NCBI RefSeq assembly: GCF_000003195.3
Contig: NC_012877.2
Location: forward strand, 25,439,838-25,503,837
Length of the DNA stretch: 64,000 nucleotides
Reading direction: 5' to 3'
DNA from: Sorghum bicolor
Taxonomy: Eukaryota; Streptophyta; Magnoliopsida; Poales; Poaceae
Both the position numbers and the translations under genes were made by a program. Under the pieces are notes generated by a model that was not told where the DNA came from, did not search any database, and was given only the letters and a program-made list of their open reading frames with translations. Shown one piece after another: positions 22,700 to 34,511 of the stretch (within the stretch, counting starts at the first letter, position 1; each line of letters begins with the position of its first letter).

Positions 22700-23564
22700 G
22701 ACTCCTTCGAATCTTGGGAAGAACTACGCCAGGCGTTCATTGACAATTTCATCGCTACCTGCGAGCAGCCTGGAAACAAATACGATCTCGAGAGAATAAG
22801 GGACAGGAAGAATGAGCCTTTGCGCGATTACATCCGACGGTTCTCGAATATGCGCCTTAAGATTCCAAAAATTTATCATGACGAGGCCATATCGGCCTTC
22901 ATCAAGGGTCTACGCTTCCATGAAGCATTAAGGAGTAAGCTACTATGCAAAAGACCGACCACGATTGCCGAACTCCTCGCCACGGCTAAAAACTACGCTG
23001 ACGCCGACGCCGTGAAAAACTCATCCGAAAAGATGCGAGAGGAGCCGACCAGCCTCCTCGGCTAGATGGTAGCAGCGGGCGCTTCGATAATCGGAATTCT
23101 CGCCGCGGCGACAACCGCGACCACCGAGAAGGGTGGGACATGTGCCGCGACAACCGCAACGATTTCAGAGGCAAGCGACCTCGTGACAACGACCACGAGG
23201 TGAACACAGTCAAGCATCCTAATGGACAAAGGGACTATCAGGAAGATTACAACAAGACGTTGAAAGGACCGTGCCAACTCCATCCCAAATCCAACCATAT
23301 GATGGAAGAATGCCACGTCCGCAAAAGTATCTACACACAGCGGGCTGCTCAAGGGGATTCCGTCAAGAAAAACAGGAAGCCGGATAGACACGGTCACGAA
23401 GACGAAGATGACGACCAGGATAGGGACCCACGGCACCAGTATGTCAGTCCCACCGACGTGGTGCATTCCATCTTTGGAGGCAAAGTTTCCATCGAATCTA
23501 AACGAGAAACAAAGCTCCTGAAGAGAGCTTGCCTCAATGTGGACAGCACGGACGGCCTGATCGC
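22700..23564 (+). pseudogene. Gag fragment of C2 (left of F2)
   Basis: Reading begins at DSFESWEELRQAFIDNF and runs through the conserved gag core (KNEPLRDYIRRFSNMRLKIPK, then ISAFIKGLRFHEAL). A Lys/Glu-rich segment and the knuckle-like GPCQLHPKSNHMMEEC follow. A stop and frameshift lie around 23063-23140. It is cut at 23564 by F2 and resumes at 42092 without loss (GLIA then ADPKFPPW), which shows F2 was a simple insertion. The first half of gag is absent because of the junction with the antisense gene at 22699/22700. C3 (61740-62234) shows the missing part. Confidence 0.85.
23560..23564. repeat. Target-site duplication of F2 (left)
   Basis: ATCGC here equals 42092-42096. It lies in the C2 gag-protease reading frame, which closes perfectly when F2 is removed. 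Confidence 0.93.
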
Positions 23565-24843
23565 TGTTGGGTATTTTAAACGCAAACAGAAAAATCCACA
23601 AGCGCACGGATACCGATGTAGCCTTCACCCGGGAGTATTCCAGAGTATCGATTTTCCACAGAGAACGTGAGTGTACTAATTAAGAATCAAGATCGCCCAA
23701 GGATAACTATATTATTATTTTTGGTGGGAAGAGAGGAAGTTTCCTGAGAGTTCTCTATTTGATCTAAGAATCAAGAATTACTTCAAGATTATCTATTTCG
23801 GGACACCAGAGCACTAACCACAGAAAGAGATGAGAAGGGGGCTAGGAAGGTCTCACTATGATCCTACAAACACCGATCCGAACAAGGTGAAATACGTCGA
23901 CCGTTAGGGCTGTCGCTACCCTAAGGCTACCACAACAATCCGCAGGATTGGGTGCAATTCCAGGTAATTGCAAGACTAAACACCACGTCTAATCTATTAA
24001 TTACTACTCTAATGTTTCAAAGATTAGAGCACTTGATGCAAGCGGGAATCCAATAAATAACTTGAATGTAAATAAAAGTAATTAAAGAACTCAGGAATTG
24101 TGAATTGAAGAACCTGGAGAACGATGAAGAACGAACCAGTTGCCGCAAAAGTACAATGTTGAGGAAGATCCGACAGATCCGGCTCCTCCTCCGCTCTCCT
24201 CTTCTCTCTCCCTATTTTCTAGATTACAACTAGAACTAACTAGAACTAGAACTAGAGGAACTAGAACTAGAACTAGATGAACTAGAACTAGAACTAGATG
24301 AACTAGAGGTAGAACTAGAAGAACTAGAGGGATCCTCTCTACTTGGATGAAGAATTGAAACCCTAGCTTTGATTCTGTAGAAGAGGTATGATCTCCAGGG
24401 GCCAGGAGGTCTGGTTTTATAGTCCCTTCAAGTGAATATGGGCCGTTGGATCAAACCGACATTAATCGCATGATTTTCCTTGATCCTTTAGGTCGGTGGA
24501 GCGTAATCCCTGAATTGGACTCTGATTGGGCAACATAGGTGGGCGGGCGCCCTCAAGACTAGGGCGGGCGCCCTGTCCCTGAGCCCTCTCGGCCTCCGCT
24601 TCGGTCCCGTGGCTTCTGGAGTCTTCTAGATGATAGAAAATTGCACGGCACGTTAATATCTCTATGTAAACCCGACGTGTGGGCCTTTCTTCCGTATTTC
24701 CTGATAACCCCCTGCAGAAATAGATAAACACCAAAACTCATGGAATTCTGTCAGATAAAACTCTAAGTCTAGGTATTGGTTGCATTTGGATCCTTTTCCA
24801 TGATTACTTGATGGTTAAATGTGAGCATTAAGGACCGTCAACA
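23565..24843 (-). repeat. 3' LTR of F2
   Basis: This 1279-bp LTR runs from TGTTGGGTATTTT to GACCGTCAACA on the plus strand. The complement of the PPT (AGCTCCCTCAAGCTT) follows at 24844, which shows that this is the 3' LTR of a minus-strand element. Confidence 0.93.
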
Positions 24844-26123
24844 AGCTCCCTCAAGCTTAACCTTTGCTCGTCCCTAAGCAAAGATGGACTCAAGAGTTTT
24901 ATGCCTTAAAGATACACATGCGTTCAAACAAAATCTCATCTCTGGGTTAGGGTAAACTGTTAAGATTTAAACTTACTCATTTTACCTTCCACCATGGGTC
25001 TTGCAACCGTCACCTGTGTCTTGAGCAGTTAAAAGATAGAACGGTCTAGTCAAGCGCCATGTCTCTTGTTCTTCGATTAACTATAGCTCTGGAGTTTTTG
25101 CAGATTTTCAAATAAAACTCAGAGATTCCTTGTATGACTCTCTCTAGTCTCTCTTTTGTGGTATTTCTGGATCCTTACCAAGGCAGTAATGGTGTATGCC
25201 TTGTCTCAAAGTATGTGGTATTTTTGGTATGAGGCATAGTGGCATTGCCTTCTCTCTCACCCTACTCTAATAATGTTTTGATATCTGGAGCTCATAGGTG
25301 GGAGACAGCTAATACATACTTACAAGACATTTATTGCATAGTCAAACCATGGATCCAGAAGAACAAGTCAATAAGTCAAATCAAAATGTGCATGTGTGGC
25401 GAATGAAAGGTGTATGGTTATAATGGTGATAACAATGGTGAAAGTCTAATTCTACTTTTGCTCTTTTGAGGGGATACAAACCTTCTTGCATTTGAGGATT
25501 TTTGAGGAGAATGAGATGCTCTGGAGATGGAAATGGGTGGATATATGTGGATGCGTACTTCCGGAGTAGAAGCAGCATGTGTGAGTGAACGTGCAAGTGA
25601 ATCTTGACTTAATCACATGACAAGCTCCTAAGGGTCTACACAGCTTGACCACACTCAATGCTCATAAGCAGTAAAAAGTAAATGTGTGGCTCAAAGTCTA
25701 GCAAAAATGTATATATGGTTGTGGTAGGAATTTAAACTCTCGTCATACAGGAACTCATCATGCAACATTTTAAAGATTTTCAAAGATAAAATTCTCCAGA
25801 ATTCTAGCATCTCTAGGAACAGATAAACACCAGCTCAACCTTCCCATATCGTATCCATTAACGACTTAGACTTTAGATCAAGTACTCTCCCCACAAGTTC
25901 AGGTTTAGAGCAAATCTTAATTAATACCAGTCATGCCTAAACTTGAGAGAGATTTCAATTTTGAGAACTAGTCATGGCAGAGCAACTATTCATCATTTCC
26001 ATGTGAGAGTTTATCATGAGGGTTCATAGCAAACTTTATTTATTTATTTATTTATTCAGCAAACTAAGCAAAGATATATGTATATAAGCACAAAATCTTT
26101 GTTTGGGTTTTTATGATTATGCA
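24844..26123 (-). other. 3' non-coding region of F2
   Basis: This matches the reverse complement of the F1 3' region: PPT, CAAGCTTAACC, and a TTTA microsatellite near 26040-26056. No coding sequence is seen. It is interrupted at 26123 by the Helitron and continues at 37673. Confidence 0.75.
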
Positions 26124-27232
26124 TCTCCTACAACTAAAAAGAACGAAGTGTGGACAATTTTCGGTGCAACAAATGCTTCGTCCGTCCGTCTGCCCCCAAC
26201 ACCTGCGATCTCGGCTCCCAGTCTAGCCACAACCACAACGCGAAAAAATAGAAAGCCAACGCGATCACCTCGTGCATGTGATCTGCACCCCGTCGATTCC
26301 GCATACCTCCCTTGATTGTTGGCCGCACGAAAGGAAAGGAAACCACACGAAAGGAAGGGCACTGCTCCCTCGCTCGGTGGCTAGCTAGCTGGCTGCACAG
26401 AAGGAAGGACACCACTCCCTCACTTGCATGATTCCACGCCACGGGTGCACATAACTAACAGAAGAAAGGACACGTACTCTATTTCTCGCACAGAGAAGGA
26501 AGGCATCGCTGCTTTGCTCACTCGATATGACGTCGCTATTTCATTCTTGATTTGCGGAGCTTGCCGATTGTTTGGTGACAGCGAGGTCAATATGCTGGGC
26601 ACGCAGGACACCGTGGAGCTCGCTAAAGAGCGTGGTCTCACAGCACAACATATTGGGCCCTGCCAGAGCTCGCCGCTGCGGACAGACAGTCGCACATCTA
26701 CCTCCCGACTCACCTTATCCACAACCTGCACCCTAGGAAGCCTGAGCGGAGGGCTACCGAGACAGCACAGGAGCGAGGATGGCTATGCCACCAGGTACAT
26801 GGCGGCATTCGTCATGCGCTGCCGCAGAGGCCAAGGTCATGCCTGTGGCGCGGGGGCAGCAATTGTTTGGTTGGCGGCGATTTGTAGGCTCGCGGCCAAG
26901 GCGTGGTTCAGCAGGTCATCATGCATGACATCGCCATCGAGTACAGCAGCAGTGACGGTGAGGGTGGCGACGCGACGTGGAGATGACCATTGCCATTGAT
27001 CAGAATATGGTGATGGTGAAGCAGCTGCAGTGAAAGTTCAGGCCCTTCAAGAGGGCAATGGTGGAGTCATGGAGATGTCTTAGCCTTATTGAGTTTTGGG
27101 ACATGGCAACTGCTCCTCATCTTAGGGCCGATCAGTGTGTCGCCACCCGCAGTATGTTGGATGGCCCGATGGCCGCCGGCGGCGGCTTCTGCTTGTACAT
27201 GTAGAGCACATCTACATGTGGATGCTGGACTA

Positions 27233-27722
27233 ATGGCTACAATGACATTCAACTTCATGGTTATTGACAGTGGTGTTGCTGGCCTAAGGTGCACTCTGGA
27301 AGTTTCAAAGCACGATTCTATTGCTATTATCACTAAGGCAGAGTCTCATATATAAGAGTAGCACAGACTATGCAAAAGGCGGTGTTAGTGCCTTTCTATG
27401 CTCCTCGGATTGTGTAGAAAGTCACATAAAAGACATCATTGTTTGCAGGGCTTATATTTGTAATGAAGAGGCCTCAAGGTAAGCTTTAGCATCTGCCATC
27501 CTTATAGTAGTTTTTTTTCAATTGCCTCAGCATTGTATCGACACATTTTATAGCAAATCATCTCTTGTGAAAAAATTCTTTCCGGCATTTGTATAATTTT
27601 TAATTCATATTTGCTAGCTAATTAATAACCCTTAATTTCTTAATTTGTGCCTTCAGGTAGTTTACACAGAAGGTCTACAGTGCATCAAGGAACTAATTGC
27701 TGGGTGCCTCATTTAGAGCAAG
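27233..27722 (+). pseudogene. Captured L-aspartate oxidase gene fragment
   Basis: The exon at about 27233-27478 reads FNFMVIDSGVAGLRCTLEV, SIAIITKAESH, then after a frame change STDYAKGGVSAFLC and CVESHIKDIIVC. This matches the FAD-binding N-terminal domain of plant L-aspartate oxidase (first step of plastid NAD synthesis; family pattern VIGSGVAGLRYALEV, YAQGGVSAVL, VESH). A GT-AG intron follows (27479-27656), then a second exon with VVYTEGLQCIKELIAG, matching VVCTEGPERIKELIA. Introns are retained, so this is genomic capture, not a retrocopy. The dinucleotide-binding Gly is changed (IDSG for IGSG), and stops and a frameshift make it non-functional. Confidence 0.82.
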
Positions 27723-27909
27723 TTCATATCTTTTCTTACTGGCTACAATAGTATTCCCATATCTGAAATCATAAGCTTTAATCATTTTTATTTTTGGACC
27801 AAGAATATGTACAACCAGTTTTTATGTCAAATGACTAGACTTTGGTCATCACCAGTTTTTATGTACAAGTACAACCACGTGAGAATTCTATATTGCACTG
27901 TCTACCTAT

Positions 27910-27990
27910 ATGAAGGACAACAAGCGAGAAATGCAAAGGCTCCAGGAAGCTGCTGAGAAGACCAAGGTTGAGTTTTCCTCCACTATGAAA
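27910..27990 (+). pseudogene. Captured Hsp70-like exon fragment
   Basis: A short stretch reads MKDNKREMQRLQEAAEKTK then VEFSSTMK. It resembles the segment of organellar-type Hsp70 (DnaK) proteins with pattern DKQALQRLxEAAEKAKxELSS, in the ATPase domain. Only about 27 codons are preserved, and sequence on both sides is AT-rich and intron-like. It is too short to function. The assignment rests on one conserved block, so it is less secure than the aspartate oxidase fragment. Confidence 0.55.
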
Positions 27991-28485
27991 CTGAAATCTA
28001 AGTCCCATTTATCATATTGCTAATGCTTTCGGTGCATAACACTTCAACATTACAATGTTCTCGTCAACAAGCACTTGATGAAACTTTGTTAGAGTTGAAG
28101 TTGTTTGATCTTTCAAGGAAGCCTGGTTATGTACCATTGACAACAATAATTACACCAAATGAAAGAATAATGAAAACTACATAATCTCTCGATGGATTTA
28201 TTTTTCAACCTTATTCTACAGTTGCGTGAAATAGTTCGATCTATAGTTACACATATTTATACAGTAAGTATAATATACTCTGTTTTAAGGTTTTGCGAGA
28301 TATTTTTTAAGACACAATATTACCCATGTGACAGACACTAATATAAACATATCTACTTGATTTTGTGTACATGCTGGTATGGAGATGCATCTGAAATTAA
28401 AAAAGATTTATTGGCGTACAAAAGAAATAGATATTGGCCATCAGGCACATCATAAAAAGATTTATATAGTAGAGTTTGTGAGTCT

Positions 28486-28490
28486 GCGAC
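28486..28490. repeat. Target-site duplication of B2 (left)
   Basis: GCGAC, identical to 37402-37406. It shows that B2 inserted as a unit into the Helitron. Confidence 0.93.
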
Positions 28491-29179
28491 TGTTAATGCA
28501 AAACTGATCTGCAAACACAAAGGGCTAATACCCAATTCAAACGTTAAGGCGTGCCAGCCGATTTGACCTTACTATCGGCAAAGGTGATAACTCGAATACT
28601 TTAGTCCTGACAACAGCGATGCGCCCGGATGTCACGGCTAAGAGGTACTCACACGGAACTTGAGAACACGCCGAGCTTAAGTCGACGAATTCCTAAGAAC
28701 TCGTAATAAAAAGAAAAAAAGTATGACGAAGTCGTCGAAAAGTAGATGCTGGAATATGAGTAAAAACGTGTATTTGATTGATTTCTTGATTTTTTATTAC
28801 AAGGCCCTAGGGTTTATATTTATACCCTGCTCAAAGAGTTACAACCAGACACGATTAGAATTCGAATTCCAAATTACACGGAATCCGTATACAAAACGAT
28901 GCAAATAATTAAGGAAATAACAAAACTATCCTTCGTGACAAACCGAAACTCCTCCACATGACAACTGGCAGCTTCCGGACTCCTCCTTTGCATCATCGGC
29001 AATCCCTTTGCCATAGTCATCGGCAGACCTTTTTATCCAGCCATCGGCACCATATTACTGCCTGTGGACTTAGTCACATTCAACCTCTCCCTCATCGGCA
29101 ACCATCCTCATCGGCAACCCGCATCGTACTGCCACCCTATCCTGCCATCCTAGACACGTGCCCAAAAACGGTGTCAACA
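28491..29179 (-). repeat. 3' LTR of B2
   Basis: This runs from TGTTAATGC to GTGTCAACA on the plus strand. The PPT complement (CATTGCCCCCAGTTTC) follows at 29180. The TATA box is on the minus strand at about 28813-28824. Confidence 0.93.
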
Positions 29180-29660
29180 CATTGCCCCCAGTTTCGGAGT
29201 ATAAAACTATTAATGCTCCGAAATTCTCTGCAGTAATGATGCCTTCTCCGCAATTAATGCTCCTAATCTGGTAACCGACAACCTCAATCTGGACAACTCT
29301 GATCCTAATCCTCCGCAGATTCCTCGAAATCCCCAACTTCCTAAACGGGCATTTTTCTCAGTCGTACATCGGCAACAATACCGTTACAAAGATCTGCCGA
29401 TGCTCTGACCAGGATATTCGCAAAAACGGTTACTTCCCCCCTATCCGCCCATCGGCAAGATGACCGTTATAGAATATCGCCGATGGACCGACCAGGAGAT
29501 CTCGCACAGTAAAATATCTTCAGATAATGACCGCTTCCCATCAAATCACCTGCAGAATCCCTGGATTACCGTGCGAACAGTTACCATATCCACCTGAGTA
29601 CCCTCGGGTTTCTCAGATGCGGCAAAGAGATAAGTCGGATTTGCTCTTGCCCATCTTGTC

Positions 29661-29670
29661 CTATAAATAG
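29661..29670 (+). promoter_or_regulatory. TATA box of the B2 antisense gene
   Basis: CTATAAATAG lies 150 bp upstream of the ATG at 29820, in the interval between the 3' LTR and the antisense gene. It suggests independent transcription convergent with the element's own RNA. Confidence 0.65.
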
Positions 29671-29819
29671 TTCCTTCTTGGGTACTCCTTCCCCATCACA
29701 CCATTCTACTACCCAACTTTATTTTTCCAGCGGCGGCGCCATTTACAACCTTCAAGACCTCCGACAAGCACTTCTCTTCATCAACTCCGGTGCCCTCCAA
29801 CGTCCTCTTCACGACAAGA

Positions 29820-32800
29820 TGGCCATTGGCTTCGTCGTCCCTGAGGTCAAATCTCCATCTCATCTTCTGTATTTTTTTTATTCCTGTTCATCCGCGATTC
29901 ATCTTACTGAATATTCTCCTTTTCCTTTTTCTTTGTATTTTTATTCTCCCAAAATCACTAGGAGTTGTCTAATAAAATTGTCATCCCCACCGATCAACAA
30001 CACCTTCAATGTCTCGGCCCTCTAGGGGATTCAGATCCAACCAACCTTATTAACGCAGAAACCAATAGGATCCCCTTTAGAGCTGAAAACTTTTCTTTAG
30101 ATCTGTGGAAAGACACTTTTCGCTCTTGGCCTAGCCCTACCGTAGGGTGGAAAGACTGGTTCTTGAGGGTCAGCAATTCTTATGAAGTCCAGTGGGGTGA
30201 AAGGAAGCTAGCCCAATGCATTAGGCTATCCATTGCCGATATGCACAGGAACGAGTCACTGCTGATAGCTGCGTCCTACTTTTGGTCAGACACCCTCAAT
30301 GCTTTTGTTTTTGGCCACGGCCCTGCTTCTCCTACCCTTGCCGATGTAGCCATGCTCACTGGGCTAGATATATCTTCTGCCGATAGCACCCACTTTTTTG
30401 ATACTGCCCCTAGTGCCAAAGTGGAGACTCGCGCTATCGGCGGTTGGTCAGGGTACATTCAGAAGTACCGCGGGAGAGGGCCTGTCACCATAAAGGAGCA
30501 AACTATCTTTCTGAACATGTGGCTGGACAAGTTTGTATTCTGTGGTCGATCGGCAGGACCGACTTCCGTCTATCTATCGGCAGCAGAGAGACTAGCTAAC
30601 GGTGGCCAATTTCCTCTTGGCCGATACCTGCTTGGCGCTGTTTACCACCTTCTCCATCAGGTTTGGCGCTGTTTACCACCTTCTCCATCAGGTAGCCCAG
30701 AAACTCCTGCTTGGCCAATCCATCGGCAACTTGGGAGGCCCCTGGTGGTTTATTAATATGTGGCTCAATCTGCACCTGCATAAGCGCCTTGATTTCAACT
30801 TGTTCTCACAGCACTTCCCAAGAGACATAGCCGAAAATCATGTGTTGGGTGAAGAGGAATCGGCAACGCGTGCCCCCTTGAACTTTGGCGAAGCCGTCAT
30901 AGTCCTACCTGGTTCAGGGAGTAATCCGGATCAGATCGGCCGATTCTTCAAGACTCTGTATGAGGGTTTGGCCAGAGATGAACGACCATGGTTGGCTTAT
31001 GATGACCCAGATAGCATGCTCCCTCTGACCCTCAATCCATTTGATGAAGCTCTCGACAGGGATAATGAGGTGATGATGGCAATTGTGACTCCCAGAGCCA
31101 TTCCAGTGAATTTCTTCGGTAGCACAAAAACTTCTCCCCAGACTTACGAATTTTACAATCCATCGGCATTAGCTCGCCAGTTAGCTTTCGGCCAGTTGCC
31201 GATTGCACTTCCCTATGCCGATGTGATAAAACCCAGAGAAACCATCAACAACCTTCTTGAGTGGACTCGAGCAGCCCAACTACCACCAAACGCCGATGTA
31301 GATGTAGATCTGTCAGAATGGGTTCCGGCTGCTTTTATCACTCAGGCATACAAGTTATGGTGGGCAGAATGGAAAGAGCATCTATTCTGCAGATCGGCAC
31401 TTTCATACCGCGGCATGATTGACCCCGAATACGAAGTTCCCGATGACACTGTAAGTAACTCAAACCAACGTTTCATTTTCTCACTATTACTTCCATCGGC
31501 AGCTTACCCTTGTATTCCTTTTGCAGGTTGACACTTTCACCAACGGTAGCTGCTCCCACTCTGGCGCGGGCTTTCAAGGCAATTTGTCAAATCTTTATCT
31601 TTTACGCTGACTATCTTTATATCGGCTTTATTTATACTTATAAACCCTTGTTCGTTATTGCAGCAAACCAGTGCATCGGCAAAGGTCACACGTCAAGGTG
31701 CCGATGCCACCCAGTCCAGCCAGCCAAAGAGGAAGGGTGTCAAGAGTACTAGGGCCGAAACGAAACGCCAAAAAGTGGCAACTCCCCCTCCTCCTCCGGT
31801 ATCTCCAATCCCAGTGGAGTCTTCTCCTTCTTCTCCAGAAGTCCAGACACAGCAAGCGCCATCTCCCCAACCAATGCAGGATGCACCACAGATGGAAGAA
31901 TCCCAGCAGGAAGAGCCTCAAACAGAAGGTACATCAGTTGTTGTGGGTGAACAAACAACTGGTCCGGTGGGTCCAATTATATCATCGGCGGCTCTCCCGA
32001 TTCAGACAACCGTTGTTCCCCCTCCAGGTAACATACTTTAACAATACCGTTGCCGATGAACTCATTTTCATTTAGTCTCATAACCTTTCTTGTCTTCTTT
32101 CAATCGATATCGTCCCATCGGCAACCTTAGCCGATCAATCTGTAGTTCCATCGGCATCTTCGGCCGGTCAGTCCGCAGCTCCGTCAGCACCTCCCAGTCC
32201 AAGGCAAGACATCGCCTTGAAGCAAGTAAGTCACTGTTTACCGCCAGCATTATTTGCCGATTCTCCGAATATGAGCTAACCTTGCTTTCCGTCCCAGGAA
32301 CAAGATTCTCCTGATAGCCTGTTTTCCTTCGCCATCGATCTCTCTGAAGAAGAAGGCGAAGAAGCAAGTTCTTCTCAGACAGTTGGCATTACATCGGCAG
32401 AGATCAGGGCCAGGCTGGAAGAATTGTCAGTTCTCCTTCACCAAGATACAGCGCACTTGGTCGATGACTCCGACCCTACCAAGACCCTGTTCAGAACTCT
32501 CAGAGGCCAAATCCCGGTCGACGTCGAAGAAATCCTGTTCCAAGCCGCTCATCTGGAGAGTCGCCAGCTGCAGTACCAGAGAGCTTCTCGGCGTCTTGCC
32601 GATAGAGCCGCTCAGACTCAACTCTCCGATGAAATGAGGAAAGAGAAACTCCTGACCGATGAGAAGCACAAGAACATCGGTATCCTGAAATCTTCAGGAG
32701 ATGTGCTGAAGCAGAAGATATCCGATCTATCGGCAAGAAGAGAATCTCTGTTGGCGGAGCTTAAGGAAGTAGAGAACGCTCTGTCCCAAGCCCAACAGGA

Positions 32801-32993
32801 AGAGAGCCAATTGCCAGAGACCATCAGGCTTCTTGAGCGCGAACGAAATGCTCATGGTCGCAAAGCACTCCAACTGAAGAAGAAGCTGAAGCCGATAGAA
32901 GGTTCTGCCGATGATGACATCAAGGAGATAGAAGCAGCCAACCAAATTCGGCTACGCGCTATATCGGCAATCCAGACGCTGCTTAACACATAG
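29820..32993 (+). CDS. Antisense accessory gene of B2 with plant mobile domain (PMD)
   Basis: The first exon at 29820 (MAIGFVVPE) is followed by an intron (29846-29961). Exon 2 contains a PMD (PF10536-like): WFLRVSNSYEVQWGERKLAQ, FVFGHGPASPTLADVAMLTG, and GPVTIKEQTIFLNMWLDKFV. Further probable introns start at 31451, 32028 and about 32228. The C-terminal exon (from about 32299) is acidic (EEEGEEASSS) then a long coiled coil (LLAELKEVENALSQAQ), ending at 32993. Pro-rich linkers lie around 31780-31900. A 31-bp tandem duplication at about 30632-30693 shifts the frame inside exon 2; otherwise it is open. PMDs occur in host MAIL/MAIN proteins and in transposons. The role inside Tat elements is unknown. 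Exact splicing is inferred. Confidence 0.78.
30632..30693 (+). repeat. 31-bp tandem duplication in the PMD gene
   Basis: GGCGCTGTTTACCACCTTCT and the following 11 bases occur twice in direct succession. The unit is not a multiple of three and breaks the reading frame between two otherwise compatible ORFs. Confidence 0.9.
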
Positions 32994-33146
32994 AGTTTCC
33001 ATTGGCATTGTATCTGTGCTTTCCTGCTTCCTCAACTTTTAGTCTAGCCGATAGGACTGTTATCGGCGCCTAAACTTTTGAAACACCAAGTCTTGTCCCC
33101 AAGCATTTGGATCCAGCCGATAGGAGTGTTATCGGCACCTAAACTT

Positions 33147-34511
33147 CTATGCATCGACCCATATACTGGGGTAGTACTTCTTTAAATATTTGCCGTTTAA
33201 TGCTCTGGGAAATTCAACTCCTTCGAGGGTTTCTAGAATGTAGGCATTACCAGGAGCCGATCGACTTATCCGATAAGGACCCTCCCAATTAGGAGACCAC
33301 TTTCCAAACTTCGAGCTTTTGGTCCCAACTGGTAAAATTAATTTCCATACCAAATCCCCATCGGCAAACTCTTTAGCCTTCACCTTCTTATCATACCATC
33401 TAGCAACTCTTTTCTTATTCTCTTCTATACTCATTAAAGCTTTTAACCGATGCCCTGCTAGATCGTCCAATTCATCGGTCATCAAAGTGGCATAACCATC
33501 GGAAGTTAATTGATCTTGAAAAGATAATCGCCTAGATCCAGCCTTAATTTCCCAAGGCAACACTGCATCATGTCCATACACCAATTGATAGGGTGATACC
33601 TTGGTCGATCCATGACAAGCCATCCGATAAGACCACAATGCTTCATTTAATAATGTATGCCACCGCTTAGGATTTTCTTCAATCTTCCGTTTAATAAGCT
33701 TGATAATTCCTTTGTTAGACGCTTCGGCCTACCCATTGGCTTGAGCATAATAAGGAGAAGAATTCAACACTTTAATTCCCATACCGATTGCGAATTCATC
33801 GAACTCCCCCGATGTGAACATGGTGCCCTGATCGGTAGTAATCGTTTGGGGAATCCCAAATCGGTAAATAATATGCTCCTTCACAAAATCAATCATATTG
33901 GCCGATGTGACTTTCTTCAAAGGAATAGCTTCAACCCATTTAGTGAAATAGTCAGTGGCAACTAGAATGAACTTATGCCCTTTGCTAGATGGTGGATAAA
34001 TCTGGCCGATCAGATCGATGGCCCATCCCCGGAACGGCCAAGGTTTTATTATAGGATTCATAGCCGATGCGGGTGCTCTCTGGATATTACCAAACTTTTG
34101 ACAACCTTGACACCCCTTGAAATATTTAAAACAATCTTCAAGTATGGTTGGCCAAAAATATCCATTCCTTCGAATCATCCACTTCATCTTAAAAGCTGAC
34201 TGATGCGCTCCACACACTCCTTCATGGATTTCCCCCATCAAACTTCTGGCTTCATCATCACCCAAGCATCGGAGAAGAATTCCGTCGATAGTTCGATAAT
34301 ACAATTCATATTCAAGGAGCACATACTTGGTTGCTTGAAATCGAACCCGTCTTTCAACTTTTTTGGATGGATCTTTCAGATAATCAATAATTTCTTTCCT
34401 CCAATCACCGGCACCGACTGCCGATGTCGCATTAATCATTGGCTGATATCCCGAGGCATGCTGAGCTAACCGATTAGCGTCTTCATTATGCAATCGGGGA
34501 ACATGCTCCAA
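33147..34511 (-). pseudogene. Second RNase H end and integrase of B2
   Basis: From 34511 this reads LEHVPRLHNEDANRLAQ (end of the archaeal-type RNase H), then the zinc domain HQSAFKMKWMIRRNGYFWP with CQGCQKFG. The DDE core follows (AIDLIGQIYPPS with D; TTDQGTMFTS with D; YYAQANG, where the Glu block begins). A TAG at about 33727-33729 replaces the usual Gln of ANGQAEA. The tail continues to 33147 with SPYQLVYGHDAVLPWE and the GPY-like WEGPYRISRSAPGNAY. The TGA at 34512-34514 separates it from RT-RNase H in the same frame. These two nonsense codons are the only lesions, so the copy is fairly young. Confidence 0.87.

Noticed and set aside
26424..26999. 191-aa plus-strand ORF in the Helitron as a gene
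   Set aside because: I see no recognisable domain. Composition suggests a GC-rich captured or filler segment; I could not identify a source.
27233..27722. Functional L-aspartate oxidase gene
   Set aside because: Only part of the N-terminal FAD domain is present, with stops, a frame change and a Gly-to-Asp change, inside a Helitron.
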